This document shows, one piece after another, positions 6,273-13,395 of a stretch of DNA of 21,494 bases (position 1 is the first letter of the stretch; each line of letters begins with the position of its first letter). Source of the DNA: Candidatus Izemoplasma sp. Its GTDB lineage: Bacteria; Bacillota_I; Bacilli_A; Izemoplasmatales; Izemoplasmataceae. The notes under the pieces were generated by a model. It saw nothing but the letters and a program-made list of their open reading frames with translations, was not told where the DNA came from and ran no database searches. Location of the stretch: the NCBI GenBank assembly GCA_007123975.1, contig SLFZ01000032.1, positions 1 through 21,494 of the forward strand, written 5' to 3'. Both the position numbers and the translations under genes were made by a program.

Positions 6273-6883
6273 ATGGCGTGAAACTCCTTAAGCAAATCTT
6301 CTTTTCGTTTGGGTGTGGTTTTCACATGGTCGACTTTCTTCAGCAACAGCCGATCGATCAAACGAACGCTCGGGTTTTGGCGTTTCAGGGCGTCGAATGT
6401 CGCTTCTTTGACCATGTCGAAACTGTAATTATCCTTGTCAATCCATTCGCCGACAAGGTCAACATCGAGCGGGCTAAGTGGGCGTTGTAACGTGTCTTCT
6501 AAAAACACAATCCATTCGTGCTGTGTTCCGGCTTTTTCGTAATCGTTCGCTTTCTTGTAGTGGTCGATAACCTTATGCAGAAAATGGTCGACGTCAAAGG
6601 TTTCTTGTTGTTTCCCGTTACCACAATCGATCAGTTTAATCTGCAGATAGCCTTTCTCCATGAGCGACTCCAACAGTTGCCTGGTGTCGCTGACGTTCAA
6701 CGATAGCCATTTCGCAAACTTTTCAGGCTTAATCACACCCTTTTTCTCTTCCAAGAGGGTATGCAAGCGAATCAATGCCATCGCTTCGATTTCACTCAAA
6801 CCAAACTTGTGGTAATACGCGAGCACGAGGTCTCGATAGCGAAGTGCGTTATCATTGATAAGTTTTCTTAACAGTTTATCCAT
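6260..6883 (-). CDS. dnaD: DnaD-family replication initiation/restart protein
   Basis: A 207-residue protein with the two-part DnaD layout: an N-terminal winged-helix oligomerisation domain (about 1-90) and a C-terminal DnaD/DnaB_2 domain (about 120-185; TLQRPLSPLDVDLVGEWIDK). DnaD helps load the replicative helicase at origin and restart sites in Firmicutes. The family's C-terminal ssDNA-binding motif YxxxIxxxW is degenerate: the matching stretch LIDRLLLKK (175-183) has Leu for Tyr and Lys for Trp. It follows rnc by ten bases, with AGGGGATGA as ribosome binding site, and precedes nth. The dnaD-nth order supports the call. Confidence 0.88.
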   Translation of the reverse strand: MDKLLRKLINDNALRYRDLVLAYYHKFGLSEIEAMALIRLHTLLEEKKGVIKPEKFAKWLSLNVSDTRQLLESLMEKGYLQIKLIDCGNGKQQETFDVDHFLHKVIDHYKKANDYEKAGTQHEWIVFLEDTLQRPLSPLDVDLVGEWIDKDNYSFDMVKEATFDALKRQNPSVRLIDRLLLKKVDHVKTTPKRKEDLLKEFHAIWDE

Positions 6884-6893
6884 GGCTCATCCC

Positions 6894-7574
6894 CTAAAAC
6901 TTGACGCTTTTCTTGGCGAGTTTTTTCAGCGCGATCGCCGCCGCGTTTTGTTCTGCTTCTTTTTTGTTTCGTCCCACACCTTCACCCATGAGGATGTCGT
7001 CCATGTAGACGCGTGTCACAAAGGTCTTGTTGTGGGAAGGTCCGCTTTCATCGACAATTTTGTACTCTAAAGAACGTTTATCCGATTGCACGAGTTCTTG
7101 CAGGTGTGATTTGTAATCGGTAAAATCTTCACTGCGGTCTTGCTCGATCAGCGGGTAGACAACCTTCTCGGCGATGATTTCCACCGCGTTCAACCCTTGA
7201 TCCAAAAAGACCGCCCCAACGATGGCTTCAAAGGCGTCCGCAAGCAACGCCGCTCGCTCCCTGCCCCCGGTTTTTTCCTCACCGTGGCCGAGGCGCAAAT
7301 ATGTGCCTAAGTCACACGCCTTGGCGTAATCAAACAACGCCGCTTCACACACATACCGAGCACGTCGTTTGGTCAATTCTCCCTCGCGGTACTCTCGGTG
7401 TGTTTTATAGAGGTACTTTCCGACCACGAGGTCGAGGGCGGCGTCGCCGATAAACTCCAACCGTTCGTTCGATTCGGTGTGGTGTTCGTTGGCGTAGGAC
7501 GAATGGGTGAGCGCCGTTTCCAACAAACTTTCATCCCGCATCGTCAGCGCAAAAAACTCAAGCAGCGCTTTCAT
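6894..7574 (-). CDS. rnc: Ribonuclease III
   Basis: A 226-residue double-strand-specific RNase acting in rRNA processing and mRNA turnover. The signature NERLEFIGDAAL supplies E37, E40 and D44, and DAFEAIVGAVFLD carries the second acidic pair. A C-terminal double-stranded RNA-binding domain starts near 155 (DYKSHLQELVQ...) and ends with AEQNAAAIALKKLAKK. The ATG at 7574 is preferred: AAAAGGA at 7586-7592 is eleven bases upstream, whereas the in-frame ATG at 7586 and TTG at 7607 have no spaced site. This start overlaps the end of plsX by 17 bases. dnaD, not the usual smc, follows. Confidence 0.96.
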   Translation of the reverse strand: MKALLEFFALTMRDESLLETALTHSSYANEHHTESNERLEFIGDAALDLVVGKYLYKTHREYREGELTKRRARYVCEAALFDYAKACDLGTYLRLGHGEEKTGGRERAALLADAFEAIVGAVFLDQGLNAVEIIAEKVVYPLIEQDRSEDFTDYKSHLQELVQSDKRSLEYKIVDESGPSHNKTFVTRVYMDDILMGEGVGRNKKEAEQNAAAIALKKLAKKSVKF

Positions 7575-8574
7575 CGTTAACTTCATCCTTTTCAATGACT
7601 TCGCCAACCTTGCGGATCACGTCTTGGCGAACCACGTGGGCTGCCTGACGAATGGCGTTGTAAAACCCGTACGCTTTTGACGATCCTTGGGCTTTGATGA
7701 CCACGCCGCGAAGTCCATATATCATCGCCCCGCCAATGGCCTCGGCAGCCATGCGATGTTTGAAACGCTTCAAGTTGCGAATCGAAAACAGCAACCCAAT
7801 CTTGCCTAGAACTCCTTTTGAGAGTTCCTGTTTCAACATCGCGCCCATGCCTTTGACGGTGCCTTCAATCGTCTTCATGACGATGTTTGCGGTGAATCCG
7901 TCGCTGATGAGCACGTCGCAAGGTGGGTCTAAGACGAGCTTCGGTTCGACATTTCCGACAAAGTTAATGTGAGGGTTCGCCGTAAATAAGTCGAATACAA
8001 CGCGGTCAAGTTCCCTCCCCTTGCCTTCTTCGGTGCCGATGTTAATCAAGCCGACACGCGGTGTGTCCACGCCTAAAATTTCACGGGCGTAGACGCTCGC
8101 GAAATGCGCTTGCTGTACCATGTATTCAGGTTTGATTTCAAGGTTTCCGCCCGTGTCCAACAGAATCATCGGTTTTCCCGATGCCGTTGGAAGCACCGGT
8201 GCAATCGCCGTTCGCTTCATCTTTTTCATCCGGCCGACCAAGATGTGCGCGCCGGCAATCAATGCTTGCGTTGCACCGCTCGATACGATGGCGTCGGTTT
8301 CTTCGCTACGAACACTAGACAAAGCCATCGCCATTGAACTTTTGCGGTTTTGACGAATCGCGGCGATGGGATCTTTTTCTCCCATGTCAATGGTTCCATC
8401 GCTTTGAACGATGCGAATGCGTGTCGCATCTGTCAAGTACGGCTTGATAGCTTCTTCGTCTCCGTAGAGAACGATTTCGATGTCGTCAATTTCTTTCACG
8501 GCGCGCATCGCGCCTTGAATTTGTTCTTTGGGTGCGTGGTCCCCACCCATTGCATCCACAGCTATGCGTATCAT
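7558..8574 (-). CDS. plsX: Phosphate acyltransferase PlsX
   Basis: A 338-residue peripheral-membrane enzyme converting acyl-ACP and phosphate to acyl-phosphate, the donor for PlsY in phosphatidate synthesis. Family motifs include the N-terminus IAVDAMGGDHAP, the KDPIAAIRQNRKSSM block, VSSGATQALIAGA, LLDTGGN, NIGTEEGKG and LISDGFTANIVMK. GAGGTGATC is placed close to the ATG. It opens the plsX-rnc-dnaD-nth operon behind an extended -10 promoter. In Bacillus, fabD, fabG and acpA separate plsX from rnc; here plsX and rnc overlap. Confidence 0.97.
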   Translation of the reverse strand: MIRIAVDAMGGDHAPKEQIQGAMRAVKEIDDIEIVLYGDEEAIKPYLTDATRIRIVQSDGTIDMGEKDPIAAIRQNRKSSMAMALSSVRSEETDAIVSSGATQALIAGAHILVGRMKKMKRTAIAPVLPTASGKPMILLDTGGNLEIKPEYMVQQAHFASVYAREILGVDTPRVGLINIGTEEGKGRELDRVVFDLFTANPHINFVGNVEPKLVLDPPCDVLISDGFTANIVMKTIEGTVKGMGAMLKQELSKGVLGKIGLLFSIRNLKRFKHRMAAEAIGGAMIYGLRGVVIKAQGSSKAYGFYNAIRQAAHVVRQDVIRKVGEVIEKDEVNDESAA

Positions 8575-8609
8575 CAGATCACCTCGGGTTTAGCGTTTGA
8601 CGTGGTTTT

Positions 8610-8638
8610 ATTATAGCACGCGTGAGCGCGAAGATGAA
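8610..8638 (-). promoter_or_regulatory. Promoter of plsX-rnc-dnaD-nth
   Basis: Minus strand TATAAT (8610-8615) preceded by TG one base upstream (extended -10). The best -35 at 17 bases is TTCATC (8633-8638), weak. No terminator is visible after recG, so read-through from recG may add to it. Confidence 0.55.
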
Positions 8639-8647
8639 TGCTTGTGA

Positions 8648-10633
8648 TTAATTCTTCGTCGTTGGCATTAATCGTTCAATGAAATGCGTGTGTTTTCCTT
8701 CGTCCATGTAGGCTTTCACGGTACCTTCTGCATCGTCATTGAGCGACTCGAGCGTCGCCATCGATGTCGATTCTAGGAGCTCCGCCAAGGTCGATGTGCC
8801 GCTTTGGGCTGTGCCGAGCGCTTCGCCGGCGCCGCGGTTGCGGAGATCATACTCGCTTAACACGAATCCATCATCAACCGTTTCAAGCAATTTCAAGCGT
8901 TCAAGCGCGTCGCGGTCACCGCCGCTGATTAGCACACACGTGCCGGCGTGTTGATCGCGGCCAACGCGTCCGCGCAGTTGATGTAGCTGGGCGTAGCCGA
9001 AGCGTTCGGCGTGATAGACGACCATCAGTGTCGCATTCGGCACATGGATGCCGACTTCTACCATCGTCGTCGCCACAAGAATGTCGATTTCATGCGATTG
9101 AAAGCCTTCGAGCACGCGCTGTTTACGCTGTGTATCCAACTGCGCGTGCAAGGTTTCAACCTTGGCTTTAGGGTAGCGTTTCCGAATCACCGATGTAATG
9201 GTGTCGACACCAAACATGCCAATTTCTTCGTTGGTTCGAATTGTCGGTGCGACCACGTAAACTTGCCTTCCAGCCTGCAGCGCTTCTCGTATGTGCGTTG
9301 GAATTGTCGTTTTGTCTTGATCGGTGATGACCATCGTGCGAGCTGTTTTTTGATTGCGTGGCCGTGTGCGTAAGGTGGAGATATCCATGTCACCAAAAAT
9401 CGTCATCGAAAGCGTCCTTGGAATCGGAGTGGCGCTTAGGTAAAGCACGTCGGGATTATCGCCTTTGGTTTTCAGTTGTTCACGTTGATTGACGCCGAAA
9501 CGGTGTTGTTCATCGGTGATGACCAAGCCCAATGCATGGTAATCAATGCTTTGGGAAAAAAGCGCGTGCGTGCCGATGACCACATCGATGGTGCCGTCTT
9601 TTAAGCCTGCTTTGACACGCTTTTTCTCTTCGGGTTTAAGCGACGCCGTCAATAAGGCGACTGTGATGGAGGTTCCGGCGAAAAACACTTGACATGCGGT
9701 GCGGTGTTGGGTGGCGAGAATGTCGGTGGGCGCCATGAACGCGGCTTGGTGTTTTGATGAAACCGCGGCGGCCATCGCCAGCATTGCGACCACGGTCTTT
9801 CCGCTGCCGGTATCGCCTTGCAACATCCTACGCATGACGCGCGGCGCTTCGATGTCGCCGATGATTTCTTTCACCGCTTGAACTTGATCGCGCGTCAGCG
9901 CGTATGGAAGGTTGTCCACCAACGACTCCAGCAGCGTAAGGTCAACCGGCTTCGCTTGCCCTTTTTCTAAAGCACGTGCTTGACGGCGCAACACGACCCG
10001 AACCAAGTAGCTAAACATATCCCCGAGTTTCATGCGCCTTTGCGCCTCAAAAAGCGCTTTTTCGTCGCTTGGTCTATGCAACGTCTGACGCATCGTTTGA
10101 GGGTCGATTAAGGCGTGTTTTAAGATGAACTCCTTAGGCAAATACTCTTTTGCCTTCGGCACGAGCGGAAGCGCTTGGCTCACAAGATCGGCCATGCGCT
10201 TATCGGTGACGCCATCTAGGCTATAGATAGGCGCGATACCCTCATCGAAGTTTTTTTCTAAAACCGCCTTAGATAACTCAATTGCGCCATCTTTAAAGCG
10301 GCCGTAAACGACAAGCCTTGGCCTGGCGTTAATGGTTTTTGCGAGGTAAGGCTGGTTGTATAGTTTCGCGGTGTGTTGCCGGTTTCCAAGTTGCGCTTTA
10401 AATGTCAAAATAGAGAGGTTCTTGCGAATGTAGGCAATGCGAGCTTGTGAAGCCACGCGCACACGAAAATACGCATACTCACCTTCGACCAAGGATTCTG
10501 CCTCCACAATCCGACGAACGTCATAACGTGTCGGGTAGCGTTCGACAAGATGTTTCAAGGTGATGATGCCAGCTTTTTTTAATGCGGCAGCGGTTTTTTC
10601 ACCAACGCCTTTTAACTCGCGTAGTTCGTCCAC
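8648..10633 (-). CDS. recG: ATP-dependent DNA helicase RecG
   Basis: A 661-residue SF2 helicase that remodels stalled forks and branched DNA. An N-terminal helix-hairpin-helix-like stretch (LKGVGEKTAAALKKAGI) leads into the wedge OB fold. The helicase core shows Walker A GDTGSGKT, the RecG-type box DEQHRFG, LSATPIPRT and QLRGRVGRD. The start is taken as GTG at 10633, because AAAGGAGG lies five bases upstream; the in-frame ATG at 10654 falls at the predicted transcription start and has no site. Length is close to the 682-residue Bacillus protein. recG-plsX adjacency is as in Bacilli, without fapR between them. Confidence 0.96.
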   Translation of the reverse strand: MDELRELKGVGEKTAAALKKAGIITLKHLVERYPTRYDVRRIVEAESLVEGEYAYFRVRVASQARIAYIRKNLSILTFKAQLGNRQHTAKLYNQPYLAKTINARPRLVVYGRFKDGAIELSKAVLEKNFDEGIAPIYSLDGVTDKRMADLVSQALPLVPKAKEYLPKEFILKHALIDPQTMRQTLHRPSDEKALFEAQRRMKLGDMFSYLVRVVLRRQARALEKGQAKPVDLTLLESLVDNLPYALTRDQVQAVKEIIGDIEAPRVMRRMLQGDTGSGKTVVAMLAMAAAVSSKHQAAFMAPTDILATQHRTACQVFFAGTSITVALLTASLKPEEKKRVKAGLKDGTIDVVIGTHALFSQSIDYHALGLVITDEQHRFGVNQREQLKTKGDNPDVLYLSATPIPRTLSMTIFGDMDISTLRTRPRNQKTARTMVITDQDKTTIPTHIREALQAGRQVYVVAPTIRTNEEIGMFGVDTITSVIRKRYPKAKVETLHAQLDTQRKQRVLEGFQSHEIDILVATTMVEVGIHVPNATLMVVYHAERFGYAQLHQLRGRVGRDQHAGTCVLISGGDRDALERLKLLETVDDGFVLSEYDLRNRGAGEALGTAQSGTSTLAELLESTSMATLESLNDDAEGTVKAYMDEGKHTHFIERLMPTTKN

Positions 10634-10638
10634 AACGC

Positions 10639-10646
10639 CCTCCTTT
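10639..10646 (-). promoter_or_regulatory. Ribosome binding site supporting a GTG start for recG
   Basis: AAAGGAGG on the minus strand, five bases before GTG 10633. An upstream in-frame ATG at 10654 lies beside the -10 box, so it is probably at or before the mRNA 5' end. Confidence 0.7.
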
Positions 10647-10654
10647 GTCCTCAT

Positions 10655-10663
10655 ATTATAGCA
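10655..10663 (-). promoter_or_regulatory. Extended -10 promoter of recG
   Basis: TGCTATAAT on the minus strand, with no good -35 at the normal spacing (GCACGC at 10678-10683). The transcript would begin close to 10648, just before the ribosome binding site. Confidence 0.5.
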
Positions 10664-10703
10664 TGTTTCATCGCCATGCGTGCTGTCTCTGATTGAAAAA
10701 ACC

Positions 10704-10732
10704 TTCACCCTGGCTCGCGAAACGGGTATAAT
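10704..10732 (+). promoter_or_regulatory. Promoter of mgsA
   Basis: TTCACC (10704-10709), 17-base spacer, TATAAT (10727-10732) on the plus strand. It is back-to-back with the recG promoter; the start would be near 10739. Confidence 0.6.
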
Positions 10733-10759
10733 GTAGATAACAGGAAAGGAGCCTGAACC

Positions 10760-11128
10760 ATGCGTATCGCGCTAATTGCCCACGATGAAAAAAAACCTGA
10801 CATGGTGACGTTTTGCGAAGAGCAGTTGCCAATCCTATCAAAACATGAGCTGTTCGCAACCGGCACCACCGGCACGCTTGTGAAAAAAGAGACCGGCCTT
10901 GATGTGCATTGCTTTAAATCCGGCCCGCTCGGTGGAGACCAAGAAATTGGTGCACGCGTTGCGCGGGGTGAGATCGACATCATCGTCTTCTTCCGAGACC
11001 CGTTGACGGCGCAGCCTCATGAACCCGATGTCTCGGCGCTCTTTCGTTTGAGTGACGTATATCAAATCCCTCTCGCCAGTAACCCCAACACCGCACGACA
11101 TCTCTTCCGATCGTTATCCTGCAAATAA
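10760..11128 (+). CDS. mgsA: Methylglyoxal synthase
   Basis: A 122-residue enzyme converting dihydroxyacetone phosphate to methylglyoxal and phosphate, a bypass of lower glycolysis when phosphate is short. The phosphate-binding loop TGTTG (35-39) is present. H8, D60, D80, H87 and D90 align with the conserved His/Asp set of the E. coli enzyme (H19, D71, D91, H98, D101). Other blocks are SGPLGGDQEIG and FFRDPLTAQPHEPDV. Length is minimal for the family. AAAGGAG lies eight bases upstream. It is a single gene placed between divergent recG and convergent fakA, with its own promoter and terminator. Confidence 0.96.
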   Translation: MRIALIAHDEKKPDMVTFCEEQLPILSKHELFATGTTGTLVKKETGLDVHCFKSGPLGGDQEIGARVARGEIDIIVFFRDPLTAQPHEPDVSALFRLSDVYQIPLASNPNTARHLFRSLSCK

Positions 11129-11133
11129 CCACG

Positions 11134-11164
11134 AAAAAAGGGGACCTTTCTCGGGTCCCCTTTG
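11134..11164. terminator. Bidirectional terminator between mgsA and fakA
   Basis: AAAGGGGACC (11137-11146) pairs with GGTCCCCTTT (11154-11163) around a seven-base loop. The minus-strand copy has a six-U tail (from 11134-11139); the plus-strand tail TTTGTTTG is weaker. Confidence 0.88.
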
Positions 11165-11170
11165 TTTGAT

Positions 11171-12853
11171 TTATTCAACCGCCAATAAATAGGCATAGAT
11201 GGCTTGTTCACCGTCGACGGTTTCGATTTCAAGTTCGTCGTGGTTTGATTCGATGTATGCGACGAGTTGATCCACCTCGTCCTTATCGACATCTTCACCG
11301 TACATGATCGTGATGATTTCACTTTCGTCGTCGATGAGTTCATCGATGAGTGTCTTAACGGTTTCAAGGCGTTCGTTCATGCTGGCGACAATCTTTCCAT
11401 CTTTGATGCCAAGGTAGTCGCCTTTTTTAATCTCAAGTCCATTCACTTGCGTGTCGCGAACGGCATAAGTGACTTCGCCTGATTTAACATGATCGATGAG
11501 CTCGTTCATTTCTTCAACGGTGTCCTCGAGCGCTTGGTTCGCGTCGAACATTGTCAGCGATGCATACCCCTGCGGAATTGTCTTGGCAGGCAGTACAATA
11601 ACGTTTTTATCTTCAATGTTCTTCGCAGCGGTTTCAGCGCTTAGGAAGACGTTTTTATTGTTCGGAATAATGAGCACATTATCGGCGTTAACATGATCTA
11701 CCGCGTCGATAAAGTCTTGCGTTGATGGGTTCATGGTTTGACCGCCGTCGATGACGTAGTCAACACCCATCTCTTTAAACATGTCGTGCAAGCCGGGGCC
11801 GTTGACCACGGTGATGATGCCGTATTTTTTCTTCGTATCGACACGGAATTTGCTGCCGTGATCGTGGCTGCATGCTTCTTCATCGTGGTTTTCGTCTTGT
11901 TCGTGCTCACCATGGCCCGAATGCAAGAGGGTTTCTGTGTGTTGTGTTGTCATGTTCTCAATCTTAAGGTTGGCAAACTCACCATAGAGTTGACCGATAT
12001 TGAGCGCATCACCAGGTTTTTCGGTGTGCACGTGGACTTTGCAGATGCCTTCGTCGGCGACCACCACAATGGAGTCACCTAAACGTCCGAGTTGCTTAAT
12101 CAGTTTCTCTTTATTGAACTTCCTATCCGGATCGAGTTCAATGATAAACTCGGTGCAGTAGCCAAACTCGGTCTCTTCAGTCTCAAACGAGCGTCCTGCT
12201 TTAGCACGTTTCGCTGCTTTAGTTTCTTCGTAGATTTTCCCTTGCAATGCGTCAAGCATGCCTTCGATGATGATAATCAATCCGGCCCCGCCGCTGTCGA
12301 CAACGCCCGATTCTTTAAGCACTGGCAGAAGATCCGGTGTGCGTTTTAACGACGCTTCCGCTTCCTCTAGATAAACCTTGAGAACATCAAGGATATCGCT
12401 GTCTTCTTTCGCGAAAGCTTTCGCCTTATCGGCCGCTTCGCGCGCAACCGTAAGGATGGTTCCTTCGACCGGATTAATGACTGCGCCATACGCTTGTTCG
12501 ACACCGAATTTAAGACCGTTGATAAACTCAATCGAGTTCGCCGTCTGCAAATCCTTAAACGCTTTGGCAAATCCACTGAACAGTTGCGACAAAATAACGC
12601 CGGAGTTGCCTCGGGCGCCCATAAGTAAGCCTCGCGAGAGGGCCTTGCCAATTCGTTCAACTGATTCATTTTCGAGATGCTCTATCGAGGTAACCCCCGA
12701 CATCATCGTGGATTGCATGTTGCTTCCGGTGTCACCGTCTGGAACGGGAAATACGTTGAGATCATTTATCATTTGGTGGTTATTTTTCAGTTTGACTGAA
12801 CCGTTTTTTATAATGACTTTTAGTAAATCTCCATCAAGGGTCTTTGGGCTCAT
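11171..12853 (-). CDS. fakA: Fatty acid kinase catalytic subunit FakA (YloV/DhaL-EDD family)
   Basis: A 560-residue cytoplasmic kinase that phosphorylates fatty acids held by a FakB (DegV-type) partner, giving acyl-phosphate for PlsX/PlsY. Its N-terminal DhaL domain has NDLNVFPVPDGDTGSN (30-45, nucleotide/Mg site), GARGNSGVILSQ and DSGGAGL. The middle domain has YCTEF (about 231) and KVHVHTEK (about 274), whose Cys and two His match what I recall as zinc ligands in the staphylococcal protein. A His/Asp/Glu-rich linker (about 307-333) joins the C-terminal domain starting near KKYGIITV. ATG 12853 is chosen since GGAGG lies eight bases upstream; the frame is open further but has no such site. 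No FakB gene is in the window. Confidence 0.95.
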   Translation of the reverse strand: MSPKTLDGDLLKVIIKNGSVKLKNNHQMINDLNVFPVPDGDTGSNMQSTMMSGVTSIEHLENESVERIGKALSRGLLMGARGNSGVILSQLFSGFAKAFKDLQTANSIEFINGLKFGVEQAYGAVINPVEGTILTVAREAADKAKAFAKEDSDILDVLKVYLEEAEASLKRTPDLLPVLKESGVVDSGGAGLIIIIEGMLDALQGKIYEETKAAKRAKAGRSFETEETEFGYCTEFIIELDPDRKFNKEKLIKQLGRLGDSIVVVADEGICKVHVHTEKPGDALNIGQLYGEFANLKIENMTTQHTETLLHSGHGEHEQDENHDEEACSHDHGSKFRVDTKKKYGIITVVNGPGLHDMFKEMGVDYVIDGGQTMNPSTQDFIDAVDHVNADNVLIIPNNKNVFLSAETAAKNIEDKNVIVLPAKTIPQGYASLTMFDANQALEDTVEEMNELIDHVKSGEVTYAVRDTQVNGLEIKKGDYLGIKDGKIVASMNERLETVKTLIDELIDDESEIITIMYGEDVDKDEVDQLVAYIESNHDELEIETVDGEQAIYAYLLAVE

Positions 12854-12861
12854 AAAATACG

Positions 12862-12866
12862 CCTCC
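12862..12866 (-). promoter_or_regulatory. Ribosome binding site that sets the fakA start
   Basis: GGAGG on the minus strand, eight bases before ATG 12853. It excludes the longer open frame beginning near 12898. Confidence 0.8.
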
Positions 12867-12948
12867 GTAAACATTCTTGAGCTCGTGAATATGCGCACAC
12901 GTTATCGTTAAAATTACTTTAGAAATCATAGTTATTTAAGCTTAACTT

Positions 12949-12977
12949 ATTCTATCATAAGTCGTTTTTAATTGCAA
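12949..12977 (-). promoter_or_regulatory. Promoter of fakA
   Basis: Minus strand TTGCAA (12972-12977), 17-base spacer, TAGAAT (12949-12954). The predicted start is near 12942, giving a leader of about 90 bases. A perfect ten-base palindrome TTAAGCTTAA (12936-12945) covers that start. Confidence 0.6.
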
Positions 12978-13022
12978 CAAATTACACTGTGTGTGCATTT
13001 TATGAAAATTTGGCGAAATTTC

Positions 13023-13050
13023 TTGCATTTTATACCTCATGTGTTATAAT
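13023..13050 (+). promoter_or_regulatory. Promoter of rpmB
   Basis: Plus strand TTGCAT (13023-13028), 16-base spacer, TATAAT (13045-13050), in an A+T-rich block unlike the surrounding coding DNA. The leader would be about 36 bases. Confidence 0.7.
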
Positions 13051-13092
13051 ATTTTAGGTTTAGAGACCAATGAATGATCGGAGGCTACTTAC

Positions 13093-13281
13093 ATGGCAAA
13101 AGAATGTTACGTAACCGGCAAGAAAAACCTCACCGGAAACAACCGTCCGTTCTCGCTTACCGCAACCAAACGCAAGTGGAAAGCGAACCTACAAAAAGTG
13201 AAAATCGTGGAAAACGGCGAAACAAAAACCGTCTACGTTTCTGCGCGTGCGCTCAAAAAGAATAACCTCACCCGCGCGTAA
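13093..13281 (+). CDS. rpmB: 50S ribosomal protein L28
   Basis: The 62-residue protein is bL28 of the large subunit: AKECYVTGKKNLTGNN, then the NRPFSLTATKRKWKANLQ block and a C-terminal VSARALKK. Zinc-type L28 carries a CxxC near the N-terminus; here C5 is followed by Thr at position 8, so this is the zinc-independent form, unlike L32 in the same window. GGAGG at 13080-13084 lies eight bases before the ATG. It is transcribed alone, divergent from fakA, a pairing kept from Bacilli but without the yloU gene usually between them. Confidence 0.97.
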   Translation: MAKECYVTGKKNLTGNNRPFSLTATKRKWKANLQKVKIVENGETKTVYVSARALKKNNLTRA

Positions 13282-13286
13282 AACCC

Positions 13287-13321
13287 ATTACTATGAAGGG
13301 CCGATAGTAATCGGCTTTTTT
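13287..13321 (+). terminator. Terminator of rpmB with an overlapping alternative stem
   Basis: GCCGAT (13300-13305) and ATCGGC (13310-13315) form a six-pair stem with a four-base loop and six T (13316-13321). A second perfect inverted repeat, ATTACTAT (13287-13294) with ATAGTAAT (13304-13311), uses bases of both terminator arms, so only one hairpin can form at a time. Confidence 0.75.
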
Positions 13322-13361
13322 CATGCCCATAACGTATACCTTACCCCTCTCCTTCTCTTTG

Positions 13362-13389
13362 AAAAAACACCGCTTGGCGGTGTTTTTTT
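13362..13389. terminator. Bidirectional terminator after thiN
   Basis: CACCGC (13368-13373) pairs with GCGGTG (13377-13382), flanked by six A on the left and seven T on the right. It closes the minus-strand unit ending in thiN (stop at 13396) and backs up the rpmB terminator on the plus strand. Confidence 0.88.
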
Positions 13390-13395
13390 CGTTTG

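Noticed and set aside
8600..8640. Possible recG terminator (short CGCG repeats)
   Set aside because: A four-pair stem without a following U run; not a convincing terminator.
10693..10698. TTGAAA as the -35 of mgsA
   Set aside because: It is 28 bases from the TATAAT; TTCACC at 17 bases fits.
12378..12911. A 177-codon plus-strand open frame opposite fakA
   Set aside because: Antisense shadow of a conserved coding region, with no start signals.
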